Both the position numbers and the translations under genes were made by a program. Shown here piece by piece: positions 34,992 to 45,104 of a stretch of 64,000 nucleotides of DNA; position 1 is the first letter of the stretch, and each line of letters starts with the position of its first letter. The notes under the pieces were generated by a model. That model was not told where the DNA came from, did no database searches, and worked only from the letters and a program-made list of their open reading frames with translations. The stretch spans positions 4,927,001 to 4,991,000 of the forward strand of contig NZ_JAZHRU010000001.1 in the NCBI RefSeq assembly GCF_036924525.1, in the 5' to 3' direction. Source of the stretch: Bradyrhizobium sp. AZCC 1719 (GTDB lineage: Bacteria > Pseudomonadota > Alphaproteobacteria > Rhizobiales > Xanthobacteraceae).

Positions 34992-36118
34992 TGCTGCGAC
35001 TTGATCCTTTCAAGGCGGGCCGCGATTTCCTTTTCGCGGTGCAACCGGTCGAGTTCGTCGAGTTCCTTATCGCCGGCCACGCTGGCTGCAGGCACGCCGG
35101 TGACGCGTGCGATCGCCGCCATCGCCCGATCGGGACTCACTGTTTTGGTCGCGCCAGCCGCGCGTCCGGTTTCGTGCGGCGCGTGCTTCTCGAGGCTCGC
35201 CTCGAGATCGGCGAGGCGGGTCTCGGCTTCACGCCGCGCGCCAAGCATCGCCTGTAAGGCCTTGGTCTGCTCGTCGATTTCGAGTTCGATGAAATCCATC
35301 GCGCGCTCGAGCGCGGTACCCTGCGATTCCAGATCAATTTGCCGTGCAACGCCGGCGCGCGCGAGGTCTTCGCGGTTCTCTGCAACCGCAAGACGAACCT
35401 TGTCGGTCAGCGCGGCGATTTCGGCGTCGAGTTCCTCGCGCCGGCGCTTGAGGCGAAACTCCTCGGCGCGCGACTTGCCGAGCGCGTGGCGCGCTTCATC
35501 GGCGCCGGCGTCGATTTCGCGGATCGCCTGCTTGACCAGCGCGACCTTGTTGCTGTTCTCGGCATTGTCGATCGTCTCACTGGCAATGGCGGCAAGAAGT
35601 CTACCCATACGTGCAAGAATACCCTCGTGAACCATGGTCTTCTCCTCCGGCTGTGGTGATTTCGATTTCACGGCGATGTGGATTTCGTAAGCGCGGCCGT
35701 CCGAAACCAAATGAGCCGGGAAAGGACTATCCCAGCCGGCAAGATATCCGGGGATTTCAAACGGCACCAAGACACGTCCGTGGACAGTGCTAATGGTCAG
35801 TGAAGTTGGTCCCTTGATCGCAAACAACTTGTCGTCGAGCGGGATTTTGCGCGTTGGGGAGCCCGCGACGTAACTGGCGCGGTCGCGCAGGCCGAGCGTC
35901 ACGAGACGCGCGGGCAGTCCCGTCTCGGTGCGGATCCGCTCATAGGCCTGGGCGTGGAGGGCGACGAGGTTGGCGCCAACCGGGGCAACCTCGGCGAGGA
36001 TCGCCATCATCCGGTCATAGGCGGCAAAGGTCGCTTCGATGGCGGCGATGCCGGCCTCGTCGGGGGCGAGGGCGTATCGCAGCGTGGCCGTCGGGGTTTC
36101 GAGCGGAACCTTTATCAT
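34988..36118 (-). CDS. PspA/IM30 protein fused to a TnpB (IS605 OrfB)-like N-terminal domain
   Basis: The 376-residue product has two parts. Residues about 165-330 are a PspA/IM30/ESCRT-III-like helical coiled coil (MGRLLAAIASETIDNAENSN, then LVKQAIREIDAGADEARHAL). Residues 1-155 are not PspA. They resemble the N-terminal lobe of TnpB/IS605 OrfB: a first strand and helix (TLRYALAPDEAGIAAIEATF), a helical motif LHAQAYERIRTETGLPARLV, and a beta segment KIPLDDKLFAIKG...LTISTVHGRVLVPF. No RuvC acidic residues or zinc ribbon follow, so there is no nuclease. An internal ATG at 35635 with a GGAGGAG site could give PspA alone. The stop overlaps yqiJ. Confidence 0.8.
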   Translation of the reverse strand: MIKVPLETPTATLRYALAPDEAGIAAIEATFAAYDRMMAILAEVAPVGANLVALHAQAYERIRTETGLPARLVTLGLRDRASYVAGSPTRKIPLDDKLFAIKGPTSLTISTVHGRVLVPFEIPGYLAGWDSPFPAHLVSDGRAYEIHIAVKSKSPQPEEKTMVHEGILARMGRLLAAIASETIDNAENSNKVALVKQAIREIDAGADEARHALGKSRAEEFRLKRRREELDAEIAALTDKVRLAVAENREDLARAGVARQIDLESQGTALERAMDFIELEIDEQTKALQAMLGARREAETRLADLEASLEKHAPHETGRAAGATKTVSPDRAMAAIARVTGVPAASVAGDKELDELDRLHREKEIAARLERIKSQQ

Positions 36119-36187
36119 GGAACCAGCGTAAAGTACTTCCTCAGTGCTTTACAAGCCAGTGAGCCGGTATCATTTTCGTGATCACCA

Positions 36188-36236
36188 GATGCAATTGCAC
36201 ATGATTGCCAGATGCAGTTGCAAATGAGTTGCAATA
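36188..36236. promoter_or_regulatory. TTGCAA-type repeats upstream of mntH (Mur-like)
   Basis: The segment contains GCAATTGCACATGATTGCC and then GCAGTTGCAAATGAGTTGCA, followed by ATAAG, four near-copies of a TTGC-centred unit ending 28 bases before the mntH ATG. It also lies before the divergent PspA-fusion gene. Mn-responsive Mur control of mntH is established in Bradyrhizobium; assigning this sequence as the site is inference. Confidence 0.55.
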
Positions 36237-36263
36237 AGAACGAAGATCGGCCATCTTGCTGGA

Positions 36264-37652
36264 ATGGATGCGCGCACGCCCGATTTGGGCCCGGAAGCCA
36301 AGGGTTTGCTGATGGCCGATACGACCGCCTCCGGTTGGCGCGCTGATGCCGCCGCCGACGCGCGGCGGAGCTTGCCCGAGGTCAATTCCACGATCCTGGT
36401 GCCCTTTGGCGGGCATTGGTCGCGCCGGCTGCTGGCCTTCCTCGGCCCCGGCTATCTGGTTTCGGTCGGTTACATGGACCCCGGCAACTGGGCCACCGAC
36501 CTCGCGGGCGGATCGAAGTTCGGCTACACGCTGCTCGCGGTCATCCTGCTGTCGAACCTGATGGCGATCCTGTTGCAGGCGCTGGCCGCGCGGCTTGGCA
36601 TCGTCACCGACCGCGATCTGGCGCAGGCCTGCCGCGCCAGCTTCTCGCGGCCCGTGAACTTCGTGCTCTGGGTGGTCTGCGAAGCGGCAATCATCGCCTG
36701 CGATCTTGCCGAGGTGATCGGCACCGCGATCGCGCTCAACCTGTTGTTCGGCATTCCCCTGATCTGGGGCGCGTTGATAACTGCGCTCGATGCCTTCTTG
36801 CTGCTCCTCCTGATGAACAAGGGTTTTCGCTTCCTCGAAGCCTTTGTCATCGCGCTGCTGATCGTGATCGCGATCTGCTTTTCGATTCAGATCGTGGCTG
36901 CTGCGCCGCCGGTGGCTGCCGTTCTGAAGGGGTTTGTGCCGTCGTCCGAGATCGTCACCAATCCTGAAATGCTCTACATCGCGATCGGCATCATCGGCGC
37001 GACCGTGATGCCGCATAATCTCTATCTGCACTCCGCGATCGTGCAGACCCGCGCCTACGAACGCAACGACAAGGGTCGCCGCGAGGCGATCAAATGGGCG
37101 ACGACGGACTCGACGATTGCGCTGATGCTGGCGCTGTTCATCAACGCCGCGATCCTGATCGTCGCCGCAGCCACCTTCTATTCGAGCGGACGCACCGAGG
37201 TCGCCGAGATCGGGCAGGCCTATGAACTGCTGTCGCCGCTGCTTGGTCTCGGCATTGCCTCGACCCTGTTCGCAGTGGCGCTGCTCGCCTCCGGCCTGAA
37301 CTCGACCGTCACCGCGACGCTGGCCGGCCAGATCGTGATGGAAGGCTTTTTGAACTTGCGGCTGCCGAGCTGGGCGCGGCGGCTATTGACTCGCGGCGTC
37401 GCCATCGTTCCGGTCGTGATCGTCACCGCGCTCTATGGTGAGCGCGGCACCGGCCAGCTCCTCGTGTTCAGCCAGGTCATCCTGTCGATGCAACTGCCGT
37501 TTGCGGTGATCCCGCTGGTGCGGTTCGTTTCCGACCGGCGCAAGATGGGGAAGTTCGTCATCCCGCGCACAGTCGCTGTCGTGGCCTGGATCGTCGCCGG
37601 AATCATCGTCGCGCTGAACGTGAAGCTGTTGTTCGAGACGTTCTTCGGCTAA
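36264..37652 (+). CDS. mntH: Nramp-family manganese transporter MntH
   Basis: The 462-residue protein is a proton-coupled divalent metal importer and the main Mn(II) uptake system in Bradyrhizobium. TM1 carries [18 protein letters not shown] with the DPGN metal site; TM6 carries [15 protein letters not shown] with MPH. Eleven helices are likely. A 50-residue N-terminal tail precedes the first helix. The start at 36264 has a weak site; an in-frame ATG at 36312 (MADTTASGW) is an alternative. It diverges from the PspA-fusion operon across 145 bases containing the repeated TTGCAA motif. Confidence 0.95.
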   Translation: MDARTPDLGPEAKGLLMADTTASGWRADAAADARRSLPEVNSTILVPFGGHWSRRLLAFLGPGYLVSVGYMDPGNWATDLAGGSKFGYTLLAVILLSNLMAILLQALAARLGIVTDRDLAQACRASFSRPVNFVLWVVCEAAIIACDLAEVIGTAIALNLLFGIPLIWGALITALDAFLLLLLMNKGFRFLEAFVIALLIVIAICFSIQIVAAAPPVAAVLKGFVPSSEIVTNPEMLYIAIGIIGATVMPHNLYLHSAIVQTRAYERNDKGRREAIKWATTDSTIALMLALFINAAILIVAAATFYSSGRTEVAEIGQAYELLSPLLGLGIASTLFAVALLASGLNSTVTATLAGQIVMEGFLNLRLPSWARRLLTRGVAIVPVVIVTALYGERGTGQLLVFSQVILSMQLPFAVIPLVRFVSDRRKMGKFVIPRTVAVVAWIVAGIIVALNVKLLFETFFG

Positions 37653-37665
37653 CCGCGCACACGGC

Positions 37666-37769
37666 TGTCATCGCCCGGTTCAACCGGGCGACCCAGTACG
37701 CCGCGACCTCTCGATTTAATCACTGATGTCTCTGGAATACTGGATCACCCGCTTTCGCGGGTGATGACA
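37666..37769. repeat. Palindromic repeat, family E copy 1
   Basis: The element runs from TGTCATCGCCCGG, through the CCGGTTCAACCGG hairpin, to ACCCGCTTTCGCGGGTGATG and ACA. In reverse orientation it matches 45461-45563 along most of its length, including the central TCTGGAATACTGGAT region. It fills the mntH-bpt gap. Confidence 0.8.
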
Positions 37770-37777
37770 GCAGAGGG

Positions 37778-38554
37778 TCAATCCTGCGGTTCGGACAGCA
37801 TCTCGCCCGTCGCATCCACCCGCAGCCAGCCGGACGGCGCCAGCCGCTGCTGCGGCAGGAAGCGGCCCTTGTAGTCCATCTTCTTGGAGCCCTCGATCCA
37901 GTAGCCGAGATAGACGTAAGGCAGCCCGAGCCGGCGCGCGCGGGTGATGTGGTCGAGGATCATGAAGGTGCCGAGCGAGCGGCTGTGCTGCGACGGCTCG
38001 AAGAACGAGTACACCATCGATAGCCCGTCGCTGAGCACATCCGTCAGCGCCACGGCGATCAGCTCCTCGCCGCGGCCGGTGATACCGGTGTCGACGCCGC
38101 GCTTGCGGTATTCGATGATGCGGGTTTCGACATGGCTGTCTTCCACCATCATCGCGTAGTCGAGCACGGTCATGTCGGCCATGCCGCCATGGCGGTGGCG
38201 CCTGTCGAGGTAGGCGCGGAACACGGAGTATTGCTCCGACGTCGGCACCGCGCTGCGCTGTTCGCCGACAATGTCGGCGTTGCGCGCCAAGACTTTCTTG
38301 AAGTTGCGCGAGGGGCGGAATTCGTTGGCGATGACGCGCACGGAGACGCAGGCCCGGCACTGGTCGCAGGCCGGGCGGTAAGCGATCGACTGGCTGCGGC
38401 GGAAACCGCCATGGGTCAGGAGGTCGTTGAGGTCGCCGGCCTTGTCGCCGACCAGATGCGTGAACACCTTGCGCTCGTGCCGGCCCGGCAGATAGGGGCA
38501 GGGCGAGGGCGCCGTCAGGTAGAATTGCGGGGTATCACGCGAGTGTTGGGTCAC
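37778..38554 (-). CDS. bpt: Aspartate/glutamate leucyltransferase
   Basis: The 258-residue protein attaches leucine from Leu-tRNA to N-terminal Asp or Glu of proteins, marking them for ClpS/ClpAP degradation (bacterial N-end rule). Signatures are [16 protein letters not shown], the cysteine cluster [16 protein letters not shown], and [20 protein letters not shown]. These match the ATE1-like Bpt family. Length and motifs are complete. It stands as a single gene between repeats. Confidence 0.95.
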   Translation of the reverse strand: MTQHSRDTPQFYLTAPSPCPYLPGRHERKVFTHLVGDKAGDLNDLLTHGGFRRSQSIAYRPACDQCRACVSVRVIANEFRPSRNFKKVLARNADIVGEQRSAVPTSEQYSVFRAYLDRRHRHGGMADMTVLDYAMMVEDSHVETRIIEYRKRGVDTGITGRGEELIAVALTDVLSDGLSMVYSFFEPSQHSRSLGTFMILDHITRARRLGLPYVYLGYWIEGSKKMDYKGRFLPQQRLAPSGWLRVDATGEMLSEPQD

Positions 38555-38643
38555 GTCGGGTCGTCACGCCTCCGAAACAAATCAACCATAGCGCTTTCCA
38601 ACGCAGTAGACACCGGTTCGCGTTAAGAAAACGCATCCGAACG

Positions 38644-38691
38644 AAAAAAGCGCCGGCCCGGCCCCGATTTCATCTTGGGGGCCCGACCGGC
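38644..38691 (-). terminator. Rho-independent terminator after the RDD gene
   Basis: On the minus strand GCCGGTCGGGCCCCC pairs with GGGGCCGGGCCGGC across an A/T-rich loop and is followed by a run of six T residues. It is 49 bases after the RDD stop. Confidence 0.75.
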
Positions 38692-38739
38692 TCTAACATC
38701 GCGCCCCGAAGGCGGACGGTCAAATAGTTTGCTGCTCGC

Positions 38740-39312
38740 TCAATAGCTGCTGCGTGCCGAGGGAACTACCTGGGTACGAACCGAGCTGTTGATCACCACG
38801 GTTCCCAGGATGATGTCGTGCAGCAGCCGGCGGCGGCTGTTGAACAGGCCGACCAGCAGCACCAGCGGCGTCAGGAATGAGATCGAGACCCAGTACAGCA
38901 CCGCATGGCAGGCACCGAGCACGAAATAGCCCGGCTCGCCGTACCAGGTGCGCAGCTCCAGATCCATCGCGCGCATGCCGAGCGTCGCCGAATGCGGGCC
39001 GCCGATCGAGGTACCGTAATAGACGATCGCCCACACGATGGTGGCGGGCCACGCCAGCCAGAACAGCATCCAGCCGAGTCCGAGCGTGATGATGCCGAAC
39101 AGGCCGATGAAGATGTAGCCGAGGATGACGGGCACCGACAGCACGACGAGGTCGATCAGGAACGCAAATACCCGCCGCGTCAGCACGCCGCGAAACAGTT
39201 CCGGCTGCGAATAGGGATCGAACGCATGCGGCGGCACCCCGCCATCGTTCCGCCAGCCGCCGCCAGCATTTGAAGCGTCGCCGCCGGTATTGCCAGAGCC
39301 GCTATAAGACAT
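38740..39312 (-). CDS. RDD-family membrane protein
   Basis: The 190-residue product has the RDD-family pattern: a Gly/Asn-rich N-terminus (SGSGNTGGDASNAGGGW), then LTRRVFAFLIDLVVLSVPVI with the conserved Arg and Asp, a long second hydrophobic stretch, and a third helix region. GGPHSATLGMRAMDLELRTW and NSRRRLLHDIILGTVVI are further family motifs. The function is unknown; some RDD proteins move ions. The ATG at 39312 gives a compact N-terminus; the open frame upstream is Arg-rich and implausible. Confidence 0.88.
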   Translation of the reverse strand: MSYSGSGNTGGDASNAGGGWRNDGGVPPHAFDPYSQPELFRGVLTRRVFAFLIDLVVLSVPVILGYIFIGLFGIITLGLGWMLFWLAWPATIVWAIVYYGTSIGGPHSATLGMRAMDLELRTWYGEPGYFVLGACHAVLYWVSISFLTPLVLLVGLFNSRRRLLHDIILGTVVINSSVRTQVVPSARSSY

Positions 39313-39437
39313 GGTCCGTCCTCCAGGCCGATATTCCAGACCGTGACATGGGAACCGGCGGGGCCTGCGCCAAGGGGGGCTGCGACCATTAACAGCGCGC
39401 AATATTGTCGGGTTGCAGCGGTTGAGGCACAACTTCT

Positions 39438-39477
39438 CCGTCGTCCCTGCGTTCGCATGCGTTCGCAGGGACGACGG
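39438..39477. repeat. Palindromic repeat, family F copy 2
   Basis: A perfect inverted repeat with arms CCGTCGTCCCTGCGTTCGCA and TGCGTTCGCAGGGACGACGG sits just after the hemB stop. It could also act as a terminator-like hairpin for hemB, but no T-run follows. Confidence 0.75.
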
Positions 39478-39481
39478 AAGC

Positions 39482-41225
<1,744 letters not shown>

Positions 41226-41778
41226 GATCCTGCGGCGCGTCCGGTGGCCTCATGGTTCGAGACGCGCGGCCCTGCCGCGCTCCTCACCATGAGGACGAGC
41301 TAGACCTCGTCCTGAAGCTAGACCTCATCCTGAGGAGCGGCCAATTGGCCGCGTCTCGAAGGATGAAGCCACCGTTGCTTCAACGCGTCAGTTTTCCGCC
41401 ATAATCCATCCGCGTGCAGAATCCGCGACGCGATCCCGTACAATTTTCAAAAAGTTTTTCCGTAACGATTTGGTCACCGTTAAAGGCCGTAAAGGGTTCC
41501 ACCACACATCTTACGCGAGCGTTTCGATTTCAGACGCACCTGTTTCCGAATGCGACAAGGCTTGCAGACGAAGCGTGAACAGGGCGCTTCCAGCGTCAAT
41601 GAAATGTTGCAAAAAGCCTTGATCCATGGGGCTTAATCCACAATTCACTCTGTTAAATTCATGATCTCTTTATTGTCTTATTTAAGCGGATCTTCAAACC
41701 GCCCCCTTAAGTTGAAGCTATCAGGCGGGACAGAAGTTTCGTCGAAATAAGTCGAAAAACGACGACAGGGGAAGTGTC
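41226..41778. other. Long intergenic region upstream of ldtR
   Basis: The first part is a family C repeat (41242-41373). The remaining 400 bases are AT-richer than the surroundings and contain inverted motifs near the gene: CTTCAAACCGCCCCCTTAAG followed by TTGAAG, and TTAAGCGG with CCGCCCCCTTAA, about 60-95 bases before the ATG. They may be operator sites for LdtR itself. No open reading frame or RNA gene was recognised. Confidence 0.45.
41242..41373. repeat. Intergenic palindromic repeat, family C copy 2
   Basis: GGTGGCCTCATGGTTCGAGA, GCTCCTCACCATGAGG and CTCATCCTGAGGAGCGGCC, with CGTCTCGAAGGATGAAGCCA at the end, form an imperfect long inverted repeat. Related elements are found after rel (1071-1170). 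A short internal duplication (GCTAGACCTCGTCCTGA and GCTAGACCTCATCCTGA) is present. Confidence 0.7.
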
Positions 41779-42294
41779 ATGATCAAAGCCGTTGCAACGG
41801 CGGTGGAAACCGCTGAACGCTCTGCCGGTCAAACTCCGGTGCAGCCGCTCTATCTGGAAGCGTTGACTTTGGTCGAGCGGCTGCATCGCCGGCTGCTCGA
41901 CGTCATCAAGGACGAATTCGATCGCCGCGGCCGCGCCGACATCAATTCGGTGCAGGCATTGCTGCTCTATAACATCGGCGACAAGGAGCTGACCGCGGGC
42001 GAACTGCGCACGCGCGGTTACTACCTCGGCTCCAACGTCTCCTATAACCTCAAGAAGCTCGTCGAGCTCGGCTTCCTCGATCATCAGCGCTCGCGCGTCG
42101 ATCGTCGCTCGGTCCGCATTCGCCTCACCGCGCAGGGCCAGGAAATCCGCAAGATCGTCGATGCGCTCTACCAGAAGCACGTCAAGACGGTGGAGCAGGT
42201 CGGCGGCATCTCGAATGAGGAGTTCGCAACGCTGAACAAGTCGCTGCACCGCCTCGAGCGGTTCTGGACCGACCAGATCCTGTATCGGCTCTGA
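41779..42294 (+). CDS. ldtR: MarR-family regulator LdtR
   Basis: The 171-residue winged-helix regulator matches LdtR of Rhizobiales, which controls an L,D-transpeptidase gene and osmotic-stress tolerance. The DNA-binding part is LTAGELRTRGYYLGSNVSYN with the wing SRVDRRSVRIRLTAQGQEI. The N- and C-terminal helices (ALTLVERLHRRLLDVIKDEF and RLERFWTDQILYRL) form the dimer interface. The gene has a strong GGGGAAG site and a following terminator, so it is a single-gene unit. Confidence 0.92.
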   Translation: MIKAVATAVETAERSAGQTPVQPLYLEALTLVERLHRRLLDVIKDEFDRRGRADINSVQALLLYNIGDKELTAGELRTRGYYLGSNVSYNLKKLVELGFLDHQRSRVDRRSVRIRLTAQGQEIRKIVDALYQKHVKTVEQVGGISNEEFATLNKSLHRLERFWTDQILYRL

Positions 42295-42370
42295 GAATTC
42301 GCAAACCGGCCGCCTAGAAGACCGGTAGCCAACAAGCTGACAAACTGGCTAGGCGTAAGCCCTGCTCAAC

Positions 42371-42412
42371 GCGCATCGGCGCCGGTCTTCCGGCTTCGGT
42401 GCGCTTTGTTTT
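42371..42412 (+). terminator. Rho-independent terminator of ldtR
   Basis: GCGCATCGGCGCCGG and CCGGCTTCGGTGCGC pair across TCTT, followed by TTTGTTTT. It is 77 bases after the ldtR stop. Confidence 0.8.
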
Positions 42413-42559
42413 GGAGGGAGAATCCTCCGCATTTTCGGGCAGCTATCGCTGTTTCCTAAAGAGAAATTACGATTTCTCGCATTGGAACCATCTTCTTCTC
42501 GCGGTGGAACCATCTTCGCGCCTGCGAATTATCGGCCCGGCCACAAAACGGGTGAGGGC

Positions 42560-42784
42560 ATGCTCGTCGAGCGCGGAATTCAGGTCATGAATTTTGAGGT
42601 GGTGGGCGATGCCTACGCGATCGCCTCAAACTACCTTCGCAAGAGCGGCGCCATTGCCGATACCCTGGTTACCGACGAGCGATTGCTCGCAATCATCGTG
42701 AAGCTGTTCCGGCGCGGCGAATTCAACCGGCTCAGGCTCGCCAATAAGGCGATCGCCACGTTCGAAGCAGGCGCATTGGCCTGA
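42560..42784 (+). CDS. Small protein of unknown function
   Basis: The 74-residue product (MLVERGIQVMNFEVVGDAYA, then RRGEFNRLRLANKAIATFEA) is mixed alpha/beta and charged, with no known domain. A GGTGAGGG site precedes the ATG at 42560; an in-frame ATG at 42587 is also plausible. The next small gene begins 33 bases later, so they may be co-transcribed. The codon use fits the genome. Confidence 0.6.
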   Translation: MLVERGIQVMNFEVVGDAYAIASNYLRKSGAIADTLVTDERLLAIIVKLFRRGEFNRLRLANKAIATFEAGALA

Positions 42785-42817
42785 CGATCCACCCGCTCAC
42801 GCAACTCAGGAGAATCC

Positions 42818-43039
42818 ATGGAAGCCGCGATCGAACGGATCATGCAGACCTATGACCTGCTTCTGAACTGCAGCGCCGCTGCCAGCGAGGAGGCGCGCGC
42901 CAAGGTCACGGCCTATCTCACCACGCTGGTCGAGGCGGGCGAGACGGATCCGCACCGGCTGACGGTGTGCGGGCTCACCTATCTACGCCAGCTCGATGGC
43001 AGCAACGATCCGGTGAAGGCGGGGTATACGGGGTTGTAA
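42818..43039 (+). CDS. Small helical protein of unknown function
   Basis: The 73-residue product (MEAAIERIMQTYDLLLNCSA, then YLTTLVEAGETDPHRLTVCG) is predicted helical and soluble, with two cysteines. It has a good CAGGAGAATCC ribosome binding site. It follows another small gene closely. No family is recognised beyond Bradyrhizobium-type hypotheticals. Confidence 0.65.
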   Translation: MEAAIERIMQTYDLLLNCSAAASEEARAKVTAYLTTLVEAGETDPHRLTVCGLTYLRQLDGSNDPVKAGYTGL

Positions 43040-43158
43040 CGAAAAGACGCCCTGCTGCCGCGGCTTGACGCGAGCGCAGACCCGGTGCCTCCGAGGCAAG
43101 TCTTGCTGCCTCGCGCGCGCCGCCATAGATTTGCGTCTCTGATCGGCGGAGGCTCGCC

Positions 43159-43515
43159 ATGACCTCACTCACCCGTCGTTTGTTTCTGTCGCTGGCGGCT
43201 AGCCTTGTGCCGGCTTCCGCCATCGCCCATCATGGCTGGGGCGGCTACGATACGTCAAAATCGTTCACCGTCACCGGCAAGATCCTGAAATCGACCTTCG
43301 AGAATCCCCATTGCGGGATCGAGATGGAGGTCGACGGCAAGCATTGGCATTTCGTCCTGGCGCCGCCGTCGCGCATGCAGGCGCGTGGCGCAACGCGCGA
43401 GCTGATCGCGCCCGGCAAGACCTGCACCGTGTTCGGCTATCCTCACACCAGCAAGCCGGACGAGGCGCGGATCGAATACATCGTGCTCGACGGCAAGCGT
43501 ATCGAATTGCGGTAG
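43159..43515 (+). CDS. Exported DUF6152-like protein
   Basis: The 118-residue protein has a signal peptide with an arginine pair (LTRRLFLSLAASLVPASAIA) followed directly by HHGWGGYD, the hallmark of the DUF6152 family. The mature part is a small beta-rich domain (KILKSTFENPHCGIEMEVDG) with several histidines and cysteines, suggestive of metal binding. It precedes a membrane protein by four bases, and the two probably act together; family members often sit beside DUF6644 genes. Confidence 0.8.
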   Translation: MTSLTRRLFLSLAASLVPASAIAHHGWGGYDTSKSFTVTGKILKSTFENPHCGIEMEVDGKHWHFVLAPPSRMQARGATRELIAPGKTCTVFGYPHTSKPDEARIEYIVLDGKRIELR

Positions 43516-43519
43516 GGCA

Positions 43520-44008
43520 GTGGAACACCAGCCGGCCGCATCGATATTCCTGGCGCTGCAGGAAAGCGCGCTGGGCCATGCGATGCGCTCCTCGCCAGCG
43601 CTTTATCCCGCGGTCGAGATTCTGCACATTATCGGCTTCGTGATCCTGGTGGGATCGATCCTGGCGCTCGATTTGAGGCTGCTGGGACTCGGGCGCACGC
43701 TTGCCATTCAACCGATGGCGCAATTGCTGCTGCCCTTGTCGCGTGCGGGCTTTCTGCTCGCGATCAGCATGGGTTTTTTGCTGTTCAGCGCCGATGCTTC
43801 GCATGTCGTGAAAAATGCCGCGTTCCAGATCAAGCTGCTTCTGATCGGTGCGGCGCTGATCAACATCGTGATCGCGCATGCCGTTCCATGGCGTTATGTT
43901 GAACACTGGGGCGACAAGGCGTCCGGCGCAGCCAAGGTGACTGCACTGCTGTCGATCCTGCTATGGCTCGGCGTCATCTGCGCGGGGCGCCTGATTGCGT
44001 ATTTTTAG
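43520..44008 (+). CDS. DUF6644-like membrane protein
   Basis: The 162-residue product uses a GTG start four bases after the previous stop. It has four hydrophobic helices, including ALYPAVEILHIIGFVILVGS with a conserved-looking histidine and LLLPLSRAGFLLAISMGFLL. DUF6644 proteins have an unknown role but pair with exported DUF6152 proteins. Histidines in helices hint at haem or metal binding, which remains a guess. Confidence 0.75.
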   Translation: MEHQPAASIFLALQESALGHAMRSSPALYPAVEILHIIGFVILVGSILALDLRLLGLGRTLAIQPMAQLLLPLSRAGFLLAISMGFLLFSADASHVVKNAAFQIKLLLIGAALINIVIAHAVPWRYVEHWGDKASGAAKVTALLSILLWLGVICAGRLIAYF

Positions 44009-44023
44009 CAAGGCCGCTTTGCC

Positions 44024-44599
44024 ATGTCCTGCATTCGCTTTGCCATCTTCGCGCTCCTCGTCGGTTTGTTCAGTTCGACGGAGATCGCCACTGCCGAGGA
44101 GGCCGCCAATGCCTGGAAGGCGTTGCGCGCCGGGGGGCATGTCGCGCTGATGCGGCATGCCGATGCGCCGGGGGGCTTTGGCGATCCGCCCGGTTTCCGC
44201 GTTGAAGATTGTGCCACCCAGCGCAACCTGAGCGCCAAGGGGAGGGCGGACGCCGGGAAGATCGGTGCGCGGCTCAAGCGGGAAGGGATTGCGTTTGAAA
44301 CGATCCTGAGCTCGCCGTGGTGCCGATGCATCGACACCGCCAAATTGCTGAACTTGGGGCCGGTCGAGACCGTTGCGACATTCGGTAATGTTGTGGTGCT
44401 GCGCGATCAACGAGAGACGCTAACGGCGGGCGCCCGTGCGCGCATCGCCAAATGGACGTCGCGCGGAAACCTCCTCATCGTGACGCACGGCGCGAACATT
44501 TCGGCGCTCACCGGTGTCTCGCCGGCCAGCGGCGAAATCGTCGTCGTCAAAAGCGGAAGCGATCGCATTGAGCCTGCCGGCCGCCTGGTTCTCGATTGA
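44024..44599 (+). CDS. Exported histidine phosphatase family protein
   Basis: The 191-residue product starts with a signal peptide (FAIFALLVGLFSSTEIATAE) and has a histidine phosphatase fold: the nucleophile is in GGHVALMRHADAPG, and the second histidine in NLLIVTHGANISALTG. ETILSSPWCRCIDTAKLL is also typical. Such periplasmic proteins cleave phosphomonoesters of unknown identity. It follows the DUF6644 gene by 15 bases and is likely part of the same operon. Confidence 0.87.
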   Translation: MSCIRFAIFALLVGLFSSTEIATAEEAANAWKALRAGGHVALMRHADAPGGFGDPPGFRVEDCATQRNLSAKGRADAGKIGARLKREGIAFETILSSPWCRCIDTAKLLNLGPVETVATFGNVVVLRDQRETLTAGARARIAKWTSRGNLLIVTHGANISALTGVSPASGEIVVVKSGSDRIEPAGRLVLD

Positions 44600-44610
44600 G
44601 CCGGTTCGAG

Positions 44611-44859
44611 TTACTGCGCGTCCGCGCGCGCGTCCTTTGCGCGATAGCGGTTCCAGTTGGCGATCACGCCTTCGTATCGAACCGGCTTCGTTACCGTTGC
44701 AGTACGTGCGTTTTCGGCCTCTGTTTCATTGGCGGCATTCGGGAAAATCACGAAAAATCCCAGAAGACCGCCGACCATCGTGCCGTAGATCAGGAAGGCC
44801 GTTATCAGCCAGCGTCGCGAATTGGCCTGACGCTCTTTCGGTGGGAGCGAGCTTTCCAT
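44611..44859 (-). CDS. Small single-span membrane protein
   Basis: The 82-residue product has one membrane helix (WLITAFLIYGTMVGGLLGFF) between a charged N-terminus and a soluble tail ending ANWNRYRAKDARADAQ. No domain is recognised. It converges with the phosphatase gene. The coding signal is moderate; the helix and clean start support a real gene. Confidence 0.6.
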   Translation of the reverse strand: MESSLPPKERQANSRRWLITAFLIYGTMVGGLLGFFVIFPNAANETEAENARTATVTKPVRYEGVIANWNRYRAKDARADAQ

Positions 44860-45104
44860 GTCGGGAAATCCATCTGTCAGCCCCGGATGGTTATAGGCTC
44901 AGTCGAAACGGCGGCATGTGATCTGGTTCACGCTGCGGCCGGCAAAGGTCTCGCGCTGCCCGACAGGCAAATCAGCTAGATGTTGTGTCCAGCCGGTCCC
45001 GCAAAAATTATCCGCTTTCGTCGCAGACCAAATCAGTCACATATACCGTGCGTCTCACCCAATTGAGGGGCGGGTCGCGATCGTCACGAACGTGCGGTGA
45101 GATG

